Source of the DNA: Phoronis australis
Taxonomy: Eukaryota > Phoronida > Phoronidae
NCBI GenBank assembly: GCA_002633005.1
Contig: NMRA01000004.1
Span: 114,353 to 178,352 of the forward strand
Length of the DNA stretch: 64,000 bases
Direction: 5' to 3'
Shown here piece by piece: positions 50,401-56,359 of the stretch. The notes under the pieces were generated by a model. It was not told where the DNA came from. It was given only the letters and a program-made list of their open reading frames with translations, and did not search any database. The position numbers were made by a program, and so were the translations under genes. Position 1 is the first letter of the stretch, and each line of letters opens with the position of its first letter.

Positions 50401-50671
50401 TCCATATTTTTGTATAATGGCATTTCAGTGGAAGTCAAGGTATCGTCTTTAATGTACTGGTATTATACCAAGTACCATCGTCTTTTCTAATGACCTTAGA
50501 CCCACTCTTCTTGCCGTTTGTGTACAATGTTACATTAGACTTTGGTGTTTCAGCTACATCGGACGATTCAGTGCCGCCTCAACTGCTACAGGCAACAAAC
50601 AAATGCACATGTTAGAGCTGACCCAGTTCCTGCACCATGCTATGGATCTGACTCCAGACATCCACATCTAA
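14212..50671 (+). CDS. OGDH: 2-oxoglutarate dehydrogenase, mitochondrial (E1 component), complete gene
   Basis: Gene-level entry. Nineteen coding exons join in frame to 1004 residues plus stop (human about 1023). The enzyme is the ThDP-dependent E1 of the mitochondrial 2-oxoglutarate dehydrogenase complex of the TCA cycle: it decarboxylates 2-oxoglutarate and passes the succinyl group to E2 lipoyl arms. Seen in order: Arg-rich mitochondrial leader; SVEDHL and LDPLG N-terminal block; [38 protein letters not shown]; ThDP motif H-G-D-A-A-F to [61 protein letters not shown]. No internal stop or frameshift. One exon has two mutually exclusive versions (3a, 3b). Exon coordinates are given separately. 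OGDHL-type and DHTKD1 paralogs are less likely given the length and near-identity to animal OGDH blocks. Confidence 0.97.
15720..17130 (+). repeat. Degenerate ~150 bp unit array with hairpin head
   Basis: Units recur with the order: 'ccaactac-gtggtgcc-ctagtggc-attttt', 'tttgcgtctgcctctgtatctcc-aaacc', 'ggatctttatgaaatttgg-atgt'. The block from 16486 begins TTATGCGCCCACATATTTAT, a hairpin (CCACATA/TATGTGG) followed by CGTCCGTCC runs; the same head occurs at 63926. It includes a (TA)n run at 16619-16636. The same units form blocks at 45300-46690 and 52400-54060, all in the same orientation. No coding capacity seen. Confidence 0.7.
17372..17544. repeat. 27 bp minisatellite, about 6.4 copies
   Basis: The unit ACTTAACACCCAATTCCAAT plus TTATACG repeats with few substitutions. 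Because 27 is nine codons and no unit has a stop in two frames, both strands show short open frames (LTPNSNLYD-type and reverse). These are a by-product of the repeat, not genes. Confidence 0.93.
18426..18535. mobile_element. Small TACTGTA-ended element with GGGCGGTTATTACGG motif
   Basis: TACTGTA near 18426 and TACAGTA near 18530 form short inverted ends around 'gggcgcttatagg' and 'gggcggttattacgg', the motifs also found in 1216-1487. Likely a fragment of the same non-autonomous family. Short ends make the boundaries uncertain. Confidence 0.35.
19057..19414. mobile_element. Foldback insertion with 14 bp target-site duplication
   Basis: Arms 19071-19204 and 19240-19370 are inverted copies, nearly identical over the inner ~90 bp, around a 35 nt spacer. 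TTAACTTTATACCA flanks the insert directly at 19057-19070 and 19401-19414. The sequence before and after the insert joins to match a second genomic copy (about 5000-5095), supporting insertion into an older repeat. The right side has about 30 bp more than the left. No protein coded. Confidence 0.8.
20234..20563. repeat. Long hairpin (97 bp arms) running into a ~21 bp minisatellite
   Basis: 20234-20330 and 20375-20471 are inverted copies with about four mismatches, separated by 44 nt. The right arm continues to about 20563 as diverged ~20-23 bp units of the type GTGAGTCCGTGxCCGTGTTT. The open frame at 20179-20370 lies across the left arm and is not considered a gene. Confidence 0.85.
23076..23255 (+). 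CDS. OGDH: OGDH exon 2
   Basis: Residues 68-127, phase 0 at both ends. Encodes [19 protein letters not shown], a Ser/Pro-rich linker, and [16 protein letters not shown], the start of the conserved N-terminal domain. Acceptor CTCTGTAG, donor GTATGT. The 2.5 kb intron that follows holds only a diverged dispersed repeat near 23700-24060 that resembles 28080-28590. Confidence 0.95.
23256..25786 (+). other. OGDH intron 2
   Basis: No coding exon recognised. A stretch near 23700-24060 ('cttcctgaa..agcgccctctgtgg..gcggtatt.accca') is similar to 28080-28590 and is probably a dispersed repeat. The rest looks single-copy. Confidence 0.45.
25787..25889 (+). CDS. OGDH: OGDH exon 3a, alternative exon with ADLDS calcium-site motif
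   Basis: 103 nt, phase 0 in and 1 out. Encodes [20 protein letters not shown] followed by [14 protein letters not shown] and a split Gly. It aligns with human exon sequence containing LDPLGILDADLDSSVP; mammalian OGDH uses a DADLD sequence at this point as part of its Ca2+ site. Here the first Asp is Phe (F-ADLDSE). Acceptor TCCCCTCACTAG, donor GTAGGT. Interchangeable with exon 3b. Confidence 0.93.
26541..26643 (+). CDS. OGDH: OGDH exon 3b, mutually exclusive partner without the acidic motif
   Basis: Also 103 nt with the same phases as 3a. Encodes [20 protein letters not shown] then [14 protein letters not shown] and a split Gly. The GATCCGCTGGG core is shared with 3a, showing a tandem exon duplication. 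The acidic ADLDSE is replaced by AHYDANH, so the calcium motif is absent. Acceptor TCTCATTCAG, donor GTAAGA. Using both exons (206 nt) or neither would shift the frame. Confidence 0.93.
27113..27188. repeat. 24 bp repeat, three copies, each a near-palindrome
   Basis: The unit TATAGTTGGTCACATCATGTGACC contains the near-palindrome GGTCACATCATGTGACC. Three copies with two substitutions. The CATGTG core is an E-box, but function is unsupported. Confidence 0.8.
30152..30405. mobile_element. TIR element copy 1 (CAGGGCTTGGAAT family), TSD ATAAAG
   Basis: Starts CAGGGCTTGGAAT and ends ATTCCAAGCCCTG, a 13 bp terminal inverted repeat. ATAAAG lies directly on both sides (30146-30151 and 30406-30411). 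About 254 bp, AT-rich, without coding potential, so a MITE-type element. Confidence 0.9.
31472..31774. mobile_element. Dispersed ~300 bp element, copy 1
   Basis: Shares 'gtgcctgtgccttctga', 'aggctctg.ctc.agtag' and 'gatttttcaatattttt' blocks in the same order with the reverse complement of 59893-60201. Both copies begin near AGGG(A/C)CCTC-TTCATCC and end in a GGGG-rich stretch with a GGGC/GGCC motif, giving imperfect inverted ends. No clear target duplication. Confidence 0.7.
32201..32432. mobile_element. TIR element copy 2 (same family), TSD GATAGT/AATAGT
   Basis: Same ends and interior as copy 1 in the same orientation, 232 bp. Flanks are GATAGT (32195-32200) and AATAGT (32433-32438), a 6 bp duplication with one change. 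Ends 155 bp before OGDH exon 4. Confidence 0.88.
32588..32688 (+). CDS. OGDH: OGDH exon 4
   Basis: Residues 162-195, phase 1 in and 0 out. Encodes [20 protein letters not shown] and [14 protein letters not shown], matching the human LPTTTFIGG..LPLREIIRR block. Acceptor TTTTGCAG, donor GTACTA (weaker than the other donors of this gene). Bracketed by two copies of the same TIR element in direct orientation. Confidence 0.95.
32689..34882 (+). other. OGDH intron 4
   Basis: Contains TIR element copy 3 at its start and, at its 3' end, the tandem array derived from the exon 5 boundary (34477-34882). The middle (33000-34450) shows no gene; 33480-33800 has a transposon-like look, but I found no second copy. 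Confidence 0.5.
32737..32961. mobile_element. TIR element copy 3 (same family), TSD ATCTTG
   Basis: Ends are CACGGCTTGGAAT and ATTCCAAGCCGTG, one substitution from the family ends and compensated on both sides. Flanked by ATCTTG at 32731-32736 and 32962-32967. 225 bp, same orientation as copies 1 and 2. Begins 48 bp after OGDH exon 4. Confidence 0.9.
34477..34930 (+). repeat. Degenerate ~64 bp tandem array made of the exon 5 splice-acceptor region
   Basis: About five to six units of the form TTACAG-GATATCTACTG-(C/T)xxTATTGGT-GTTGAGTT-xxxTCCA-CAACAGTTTG-TGTCCTG precede exon 5, and the last unit is the real acceptor plus the first ~16 codons of exon 5. One unit (34579-34642) still reads D-I-Y-C-x-x-I-G-I-E like the exon. 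Several units keep AAG/CAG/TAG next to GATATC, so they are possible decoy acceptors. At 34702-34760 the 17 bp TAGGATATCTGCTGCTG is itself tripled. Confidence 0.88.
34883..35037 (+). CDS. OGDH: OGDH exon 5
   Basis: Residues 196-246 plus two bases of 247. Encodes [20 protein letters not shown], then [20 protein letters not shown] and [11 protein letters not shown]. The IGVEFMFI and [15 protein letters not shown] blocks are near-identical to human. The acceptor CTTGTTACAG sits at the end of the tandem array; donor GTATAT. The following 563 nt intron contains only a 20 bp duplicated 'caaccactggcaagtatgca' string. Confidence 0.96.
35601..35747 (+). CDS. OGDH: OGDH exon 6
   Basis: Residues 247-295 plus two bases of 296. 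Encodes [20 protein letters not shown] and ends GMPHR across the junction. This is the start of the ThDP-enzyme core; the His of G-M-P-H-R-G-R-L corresponds to a substrate/cofactor-site His in E1o enzymes. Acceptor TCTATTCCAG, donor GTGAGT. The next intron is 245 nt without features. Confidence 0.96.
35993..36263 (+). CDS. OGDH: OGDH exon 7
   Basis: Residues 296-386. Encodes [53 protein letters not shown] and [19 protein letters not shown] is an E1o active-site signature. Acceptor CCTTCCCCTAG, donor GTAAGT. The next intron (466 nt) has nothing notable. Confidence 0.96.
36730..36858 (+). CDS. OGDH: OGDH exon 8, ThDP-binding motif
   Basis: Residues 387-429. Encodes [20 protein letters not shown], then [14 protein letters not shown] and IHIVVNNQ. 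This is the whole ThDP/Mg2+ motif: G-D-A at 394-396 and N-N at 427-428. Acceptor CTTTCCAG, donor GTAACT. The following 549 nt intron has no recognisable feature. Confidence 0.97.
37408..37587 (+). CDS. OGDH: OGDH exon 9
   Basis: Residues 430-489, phase 0 at both ends. Encodes [54 protein letters not shown]. Acceptor TGGTTGCAG, donor GTAAGA. The following 1.3 kb intron is AT-rich without recognisable features. Confidence 0.97.
38907..39059 (+). CDS. OGDH: OGDH exon 10
   Basis: Residues 490-540. Encodes [20 protein letters not shown], then [19 protein letters not shown] and TKQEFE. The Y-R-R-x-G-H-N-E-x-D-E-P block is universal in E1o. Acceptor GCTTTTTCAG, donor GTTAGT. The following 1.3 kb intron is AT-rich with no repeats recognised. 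Confidence 0.97.
40381..40600 (+). CDS. OGDH: OGDH exon 11
   Basis: Residues 541-613 plus one base of 614. Encodes [20 protein letters not shown], then [20 protein letters not shown] and [13 protein letters not shown]. Acceptor CCTTTTACAG, donor GTAGGA. Next intron 674 nt, nothing notable. Confidence 0.95.
41275..41425 (+). CDS. OGDH: OGDH exon 12
   Basis: Residues 614-663 plus two bases of 664. Encodes [40 protein letters not shown] and [13 protein letters not shown]-x-x-R-G-T-F begins the transketolase-like pyrimidine-binding domain. Acceptor CCTCACCACAG, donor GTATGC. In the following 564 nt intron, about 41480-41740 is G-rich and loosely repeats exon-like strings (for example 'ggacaggatgtagaaac'). 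Confidence 0.95.
41990..42117 (+). CDS. OGDH: OGDH exon 13
   Basis: Residues 664-706 plus one base of 707. Encodes [40 protein letters not shown] and AVL. Acceptor TGTTATTCAG, donor GTAAGT. Next intron 313 nt without features. Confidence 0.96.
42431..42609 (+). CDS. OGDH: OGDH exon 14
   Basis: Residues 707-766. Encodes [40 protein letters not shown] and [28 protein letters not shown] is the second catalytic-domain signature. Acceptor CTCCCCCTAG, donor GTAACG. Next intron 573 nt without features. Confidence 0.97.
43183..43254 (+). CDS. OGDH: OGDH exon 15
   Basis: Residues 767-790 (72 nt). Encodes [20 protein letters not shown] and DHFP, continuing L-P-H-G-Y-E-G-M from exon 14 into the invariant G-P-E-H-S-S-A-R block. 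Acceptor TTTTTTCAG, donor GTAAGT. Confidence 0.96.
45300..46690 (+). repeat. Degenerate ~150 bp unit array, second block
   Basis: Same unit as 15720-17130: 'ccaactac.g..gt.cc-ctagtgaca-atttt', then 'tttgcctctgtatctcc-aa..cc-ttg', then 'gatctttatgaaattttggca', about nine diverged units. It contains the 40 bp-arm palindrome 45888-46016, which interrupts a unit. Confidence 0.7.
45888..46016. repeat. Palindrome, 40 bp arms with structured loop
   Basis: 45888-45927 and 45977-46016 are inverted copies matching at about 36 of 40 bases. On the minus strand the 49 nt loop contains GGTTTAAAGTAATAAACCGA followed by AACTTC, a short stem closed before GAAAC, a hammerhead-like core half. Probably an inserted mobile fragment. 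Confidence 0.7.
48405..48530 (+). CDS. OGDH: OGDH exon 16
   Basis: Residues 791-832. Encodes [40 protein letters not shown] and KP. Matches the human L-Y-D-C-N-W-V-V-V-N-C-S-T-P-G-N-F-F-H block. Acceptor TTGTTTTTCAG, donor GTGAGT. Confidence 0.96.
48833..48938. repeat. ~54 bp tandem duplication at the 3' end of OGDH intron 16
   Basis: 48833-48883 and 48887-48938 are copies of 'ttccatttctt.c..aaattctttgcctgta..gtgaccagtggtcaacc'. They differ by a few bases, one of which turns CCTGTAG into CCTGTAAG. The second copy ends right at the exon 17 acceptor (TCTTCTAG). Confidence 0.9.
48943..49179 (+). CDS. OGDH: OGDH exon 17
   Basis: Residues 833-911. Encodes [60 protein letters not shown] and AIARVEQ. 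T-P-K-S-L-L-R is highly conserved. Acceptor CATCTTCTAG, donor GTATGT. The following 694 nt intron has no recognised features. Confidence 0.96.
49874..50037 (+). CDS. OGDH: OGDH exon 18
   Basis: Residues 912-965 plus two bases of 966. Encodes [40 protein letters not shown] and [20 protein letters not shown] is the conserved C-terminal signature. Acceptor TTTTTCTTCCAG, donor GTGAGT. The next intron is 516 nt. Confidence 0.96.
50554..50671 (+). CDS. OGDH: OGDH exon 19, C terminus and stop
   Basis: Residues 966-1004 and TAA. Encodes [38 protein letters not shown]. This matches the human Y-A-G-R-x-P-A-A-A-x-A-T-G-N-K end. Acceptor GGTGTTTCAG. Confidence 0.95.
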
Positions 50672-51365
50672 ATCTCTTCCTTTTAAGGTCATGTCAGATA
50701 GTTGAAATATTACACAATAGGTGGCAGGCCATGCCAGACCTAGGAAACTTTATACTGTTGGTCCTGAAGATGAGATTTGATCATATGCTATTTTTATTTG
50801 ATAACTGCCTACTTAGATGTTTGTTTTTCCAGCTGACATTAAAAGGTTTATTAATTTTAAACTATATTTATTTCTGAAACAACTGCTGTGTGTTGTACCT
50901 GCATTTTTGCAGATTTTTGTTTATTCAAGATTGTCCTGAACACATGAACATTGTGATTTATAAATTTGTTTCACCAACCTGCTCTGTCAGTGGACTTCAG
51001 ACATTCTTAGAAGTTAGCTGTAATCACTCAGTTATGAAAAATGACCGATACCACTTCAATACAAATTTTGTAATTCTGCTTGTCAACTCTTTCATTAGGC
51101 TGGTGCTTCGTAATGCAATGCTAATTTAATCGGTAGCCATTTTACACGACTCCCTTTACTCATTTGATGCATTAAGAGTGAATTGTTTGTGTTTGTTTCT
51201 CTGACCAGTTTGTCTCTGTTTGTTATGAATTATTAACAGTGCACAAGCATGCCTTAGAGATTCTGGGAAATCAAAGTGGCGTTTATGCTGTTGTTTTATT
51301 GTAGGCGAGTGTGTTTGGTTAAATTGAAAGGTGATAAATAAACCGAATGAATTTTAAGACTTGTT
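50672..51365 (+). other. Probable OGDH 3'UTR
   Basis: Non-coding, AT-rich. The likeliest poly(A) signal is AATAAA at 51337-51342; an ATTAAA lies near 50838. UTR end is inferred only. Confidence 0.5.
51337..51342 (+). terminator. Candidate OGDH poly(A) signal AATAAA
   Basis: Canonical hexamer about 670 bp after the OGDH stop, the first AATAAA in that stretch, followed within 30 nt by T-rich sequence. Confidence 0.5.
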
Positions 51366-51589
51366 TTTATCATTTCTTTGCTTTCACTCATGCATATGCG
51401 TGGACGTATACACAGATTGTACTTGCCACTGTTCAGTGCCCGTTGCATGAGGTATAGTACCAATAGGGGTTCAAATATACTCCCCTGAATTTTCAGTGCA
51501 TTTGTGGACTTTGTGCTATTGTCCTTCCTCCAACTATTTTGTGTTGATTGCTTCACAATGTTTTGATACACGGCAACAGTAAACTCTAC

Positions 51590-52359
51590 NNNNNNNNNNN
51601 NNNNNNNNNNNNNNNNNNNNNNNNNNNNNNNNNNNNNNNNNNNNNNNNNNNNNNNNNNNNNNNNNNNNNNNNNNNNNNNNNNNNNNNNNNNNNNNNNNNN
51701 NNNNNNNNNNNNNNNNNNNNNNNNNNNNNNNNNNNNNNNNNNNNNNNNNNNNNNNNNNNNNNNNNNNNNNNNNNNNNNNNNNNNNNNNNNNNNNNNNNNN
51801 NNNNNNNNNNNNNNNNNNNNNNNNNNNNNNNNNNNNNNNNNNNNNNNNNNNNNNNNNNNNNNNNNNNNNNNNNNNNNNNNNNNNNNNNNNNNNNNNNNNN
51901 NNNNNNNNNNNNNNNNNNNNNNNNNNNNNNNNNNNNNNNNNNNNNNNNNNNNNNNNNNNNNNNNNNNNNNNNNNNNNNNNNNNNNNNNNNNNNNNNNNNN
52001 NNNNNNNNNNNNNNNNNNNNNNNNNNNNNNNNNNNNNNNNNNNNNNNNNNNNNNNNNNNNNNNNNNNNNNNNNNNNNNNNNNNNNNNNNNNNNNNNNNNN
52101 NNNNNNNNNNNNNNNNNNNNNNNNNNNNNNNNNNNNNNNNNNNNNNNNNNNNNNNNNNNNNNNNNNNNNNNNNNNNNNNNNNNNNNNNNNNNNNNNNNNN
52201 NNNNNNNNNNNNNNNNNNNNNNNNNNNNNNNNNNNNNNNNNNNNNNNNNNNNNNNNNNNNNNNNNNNNNNNNNNNNNNNNNNNNNNNNNNNNNNNNNNNN
52301 NNNNNNNNNNNNNNNNNNNNNNNNNNNNNNNNNNNNNNNNNNNNNNNNNNNNNNNNNNN
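51590..52359. other. Assembly gap (770 N)
   Basis: All bases are N; long open frames across it are artefacts. The right edge is a C homopolymer, a plausible cause of the break. Confidence 0.99.
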
Positions 52360-52399
52360 CATTCCAACCCCCCCCCCCCACTGCTACTAAGTCACTTAA

Positions 52400-54060
52400 T
52401 GGATCTCCGTGAAATGTGTTAGATGTGATCCTATTGAGGCAACAGTGCGACGCATAATTGGTTGTTTGAGTCTACTACTAATGCCACTTAGTGGCGATTT
52501 TAGCATCTTGGTTCCATATTCGTCATTTGCCCATCTATCGGCCAAATGCCTCACAGCATCACGACCATGAAGTTTCAGTGATATTCTATTGACAAGAACA
52601 TGGCTCGAGTTTGATATTTGGACAGATTCAAAGAACATTCCCTTCACCTTCATGTTCATCAACAAATTCATTGTTGGATTGAGGTGAAAATTGAGAGGTA
52701 TTCCGTTACTATTGACAAAAGCATCATGGATGCCGGAGATTTTCAGATATATGTTGGAGTACTGCTTTACCCCCTAGTCACCATTTTAATGTTTATGTGC
52801 CTTCTTATGTAAACTACACAACTCCTTGAAAGACATTTTCAAAAACTTTGTAGGTATCTTCCTGTCCTGGATGTGACACTGCTAACGGGGTTTTCTGTAG
52901 ATAAGCCCACCCGATCAAACAGCCATGGGCATTTATTCGGAAAATTATGCCCAATAAATGCTCATGGGCATTTATTTGGTGTTTCAACTTGTGGTGTCAA
53001 GTGTCCAGTTACTGGGGCATTTATTCGGAAAATTTCCTCTTAAAAGCCCACTAAACGTCAACTTTTACTCACAAATTCAGTTTTGTGGAGCATTTATTAT
53101 AAAAACAAACAGTGCTGGCAAAGTATGCATTTATTGACATAACATTTAAGAACACATTTTTAAGTAAAAAATGTCAAAGTCAGGAAACCTACGACTTTCT
53201 GTTTACAGGCCCCCCTTATCCGAATAAATGCCCTTGGGCTTATCCATGGAAAATCCCAGTATTGAATGTCCAGCTCGATTCCATGACCACTGTGTCCCCT
53301 AGAAGCAATTTTAGTTTTCATGCCAGCCTATGTATCTACCACATTCCTCATCTGATTTTCATGGAATTGGAATTTTGCTAATAGTTTTCTGTTTTTGTGA
53401 CGACACCCATTTTCAGTGGGATTCTAAGCAATCTACATCCCCTATTGGCCACTTTTACAATTTTGGCGTTTGCCTCAATCTGCCAAAACACTTGCACGAA
53501 CATTTTTAAAGATTTGTTGTTATCGAGACGATCACAAATGCCTGTACCTTAAGATCTACCAAGTTCCTTAATCAATCGTACAATTCAGTTAGTGTTCCAG
53601 TCGAGGCGAGCACACCTTGACTCGTGTGTGCATTTCAATGGTTTGCTTTGCTCTTTTTTATACCTGCATCAATATCTAATCATTTTGGAGAAGGATCGTT
53701 GTGAAATTTGATTGATTGTGTTCTGAGAACTAATGGCAGTTTTACTTTTTCTGTGCTTGCTTCAATATCAACCAAGATTGGCAACTTCTTCAAAGATGAT
53801 CATGGAACTTGATAGATGTGTTCGTGCCGAGAGCATGACTTGAGCCGACCTTGGAAGGATCCATCTACTGCTCCCAGTCTTGTTATAGTTTACCTTTTTG
53901 CGTCTGCCTCTGTCCCAACCAAGTCCTTTGAAGGAACTATGTGTAATTTGACACAAGTTTCAATAAAGGCGTCACCTGCCCTGGCATGTGGTGCTCCCCA
54001 GTACATTTTAGTGCATCTTTTTCATATCGGTTTGGAGAATGGTTATAAAATTTGATGCAT
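52400..54060 (+). repeat. Degenerate ~150 bp unit array, third block
   Basis: Repeats 'ctactactaatgccacttagtggcgatttt', 'gtttgcctcaatctgccaaa.cacttg', 'gatcatggaacttgatagatgtgttc' and similar strings in the same order and orientation as the arrays at 15720 and 45300. Strongly diverged. Confidence 0.6.
52900..53244. mobile_element. Candidate TIR element (GATAAGCCCA...GGGCATTTATTCGG ends)
   Basis: Left GATAAGCCCA and GGGCATTTATTCGG; right CCGAATAAATGCCC and TGGGCTTATC. The left arm has an extra ~17 nt between the two motifs. GGGCATTTATTCGG repeats internally. No coding capacity; no clear target duplication. Confidence 0.55.
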
Positions 54061-54731
54061 ATTTGTCTCGACTTAAGCCTTAGTGACGTTGATCTTGTTT
54101 GTGAAGATGAAAGAGGCCTTGGGTTAATTTTCGAATGAAACCCTCTGGGGCTGTGCCCCTGGTTGGCAACTCAACTTTTTGTTTTCCATCTCTTCAAAAC
54201 AACTGATGGCTGTTTAAGAGTTACTTTTAATAGAAAGATGACTTGTGTTACATTTTAGACAACTACAGCCAAGCCTTCTGGAGGTATAAAACAGATTCTT
54301 TAATCTTGCTCTTTGGTGGGTTTAGTTGGTACAATGAGCTGGTCTTGTACAGTTTGTGGTGTACTAAGATGACACATAACAAGGGTTTGCATTACACTTG
54401 TGCTTTATCCTAAACTTCACGAGACAGATGTAGTGAGCTATAAACTTATGTTAGCATTTAAAGGACGTAGGTAACCACATACAACAGACTCGTCCAGAGT
54501 ACCCACCACTCGACAGGTAGATGAAAGAAATTCTTTGGGTGTGTGCATGTGCAATGTCTATGTAGAGCCAACACAACTAACTTTTTCAACTAGCACTCTA
54601 GAAGTCTTAATCATCAGAGTGCCGCTCTCTATTGAGCTATGCACTTCACGTGCATTGATCATCTTTGACATCGATAGTCTAAATCAGGGCCTCGAATCCT
54701 GAATGAATCGAACTCTTGTATCGACCAAATG

Positions 54732-54737
54732 TTTATT
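54732..54737 (-). terminator. Candidate TRMT5 poly(A) signal
   Basis: Plus-strand TTTATT is AATAAA on the minus strand, about 160 nt past the TRMT5 stop. Confidence 0.5.
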
Positions 54738-54898
54738 GGTGAAGAAAATATCTAGCTTTTCAATTGTCTTGAACTTGTGCACAATTAACAGATGTCACTC
54801 ACATTGCATGCACTTTAACTGTTAAATTTTCACTTAAAGAAGGATAAATCAGCTTTGCAACCAAAAATTTCTAGCACAACCACTGAAACATGTCATCT

Positions 54899-56359
54899 TT
54901 ATAAATCAGAATCTAGACATTTTTTCTTCAGTGGTGGCTGACCATCAATGTCTCTTACGTCTCCAAACAACACACTTGGTACAAGATCAAACTGCACGCA
55001 CATCATGTCTTTGTTTGGTGCCACGTTCCTCACAAATCTCACTTGATCCCGCTTCACGGACAAGCCCAAGACACCATTTACTCGGTTAGCAACATCAGTC
55101 GTCTTGTCTTCAGCATTGCTGAAGCAGTAACAGTACACAGAAGGGTAGCGAATCTTCGAAGCATCAACACCATTGCAGTCAGCAAATAGATCAGCAAACG
55201 CATCTAGAAATTCAATTGCAAGAGCAGGAAGATTCATGATAATATGTATTTTAGCGTCCGCATTTTCAGTCCATATGTTCAACATTGACACTTTGACAAC
55301 ATTTCTTATGAAAACGCGTCCATCGACATTGTATGTGAAAAAATCACTCTTGACTTTATTTGATGACATGTTAACTTTGAGCCACTTGTATGATTCAGGG
55401 TTGAGATCATTTGCGTGGACGATTGCTCCTTTCTTAGCAGCAGGCACTGCAAAAGGACCCACACCAGCAAACACATCAAAGACAATGTCTCCATGCTTAA
55501 TGATTTTCACTATTCTATAGTGCTCGGTACTGAGCCTCGAGTTCCAGTAGACTTTAGAAAAGTCAAATTTGAAAGTAGCACCATGCTCCTTCACTGTAAC
55601 TTCCATGTCATTTTCACCAGCCAATAACTCCATTTGGAAATTCCTGTAGACATTGTCGATACTCTTAATCTTATTGACAACAGCTTTTGCAGTTGAATTT
55701 TTGTCTAAAAGAACTTCGCCTATCAGAAATTTGTAAGGCTCGTGCTCTGCTCTCAAATTCAAATGTACAATATGACCAATGTTACTGAAGCCAGCAACAC
55801 TCTCTACATCTTCTGGAAGTACTGCTCGCAAAATTTCATCTGCTTTCCAGTTGTCGTATTCTAGCAGTAAATGCTTCTGTTTCAATGTTAAGTCCACATT
55901 GAATTTGCCAAGGTCCAACCTCTTGTCCTCCGAAAAATCTGTTAGCTTTGTTCCAGGTAATAACAAGATCATTTTGCAGCTGTCAAAACATGGGTCTGTC
56001 TTATCCAGTTCTACGACTGGGCTAACTTTTGGTAATTTTAGCACAAACGGTTTTATTATTTTCATGACCCTGGTCATCGTTTTCATCTCAACTTGTAATA
56101 CAGGAACATCAATTTTCAAACGAAACATGTTCCGATCAAGTTTTGTCATTCCACGAACGGCATCCGGGATCTTAATAGATGATGTACTCGAGTCCATCAT
56201 TGTGGACAAGAAAGTCGAACAGCGGGAGAACGTATTTTTGACTTGGAAAACAACGGGACGTCTAGGACCAGGAACAGCAAAGAAATTGGTTGAATTGTCA
56301 AAATGAATGCACTGCTTGCATTTCACAAGTCTAGAAAATAATTTGCTCCATCGAATCAT
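54899..56359 (-). CDS. TRMT5: tRNA (guanine37-N1)-methyltransferase, single exon
   Basis: 486 residues, intact. Trm5 methylates G37 next to the anticodon using S-adenosylmethionine, preventing +1 frameshifts; animal enzymes act in cytosol and mitochondria. Seen: N-terminal ~50 residues with basic and hydroxylated residues (possible mitochondrial leader), V-R-G-M-T-K-L-D-R at 68-76, HLNLR at 199-203, SIDNVYRNF at 233-241, FSKVYWNSRLSTEH at 267-280, SAM motif I DVFAGVGPF at 295-303, NDLNP at 317-321, catalytic-region NLPA at 376-379, and RNVAPNK near 444-450. Length is close to human (about 509). The start has an in-frame TGA 12 nt upstream; Met54 or Met55 would give a shorter form without the leader. 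No intron, unlike vertebrate TRMT5. Divergent from the USP gene. Confidence 0.96.
   Translation of the reverse strand: MIRWSKLFSRLVKCKQCIHFDNSTNFFAVPGPRRPVVFQVKNTFSRCSTFLSTMMDSSTSSIKIPDAVRGMTKLDRNMFRLKIDVPVLQVEMKTMTRVMKIIKPFVLKLPKVSPVVELDKTDPCFDSCKMILLLPGTKLTDFSEDKRLDLGKFNVDLTLKQKHLLLEYDNWKADEILRAVLPEDVESVAGFSNIGHIVHLNLRAEHEPYKFLIGEVLLDKNSTAKAVVNKIKSIDNVYRNFQMELLAGENDMEVTVKEHGATFKFDFSKVYWNSRLSTEHYRIVKIIKHGDIVFDVFAGVGPFAVPAAKKGAIVHANDLNPESYKWLKVNMSSNKVKSDFFTYNVDGRVFIRNVVKVSMLNIWTENADAKIHIIMNLPALAIEFLDAFADLFADCNGVDASKIRYPSVYCYCFSNAEDKTTDVANRVNGVLGLSVKRDQVRFVRNVAPNKDMMCVQFDLVPSVLFGDVRDIDGQPPLKKKCLDSDL

Larger units (their letters stand above)
51366..54731. other. Intergenic region OGDH-TRMT5 with assembly gap and repeats
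   Basis: N block 51590-52359, bordered on the right by a C run, then the third ~150 bp unit block (52400-54060) interrupted by a TIR-type element (52900-53244). 54060-54730 shows nothing recognised. No genes seen; content of the gap is unknown. Confidence 0.6.

Noticed and set aside
51296-52390. Long open frames across 51296-52390 on both strands
   Set aside because: They are almost entirely N; artefact of the gap.
55779-56306. 175-codon plus-strand open frame inside TRMT5
   Set aside because: Antisense shadow of the intact TRMT5 reading frame.
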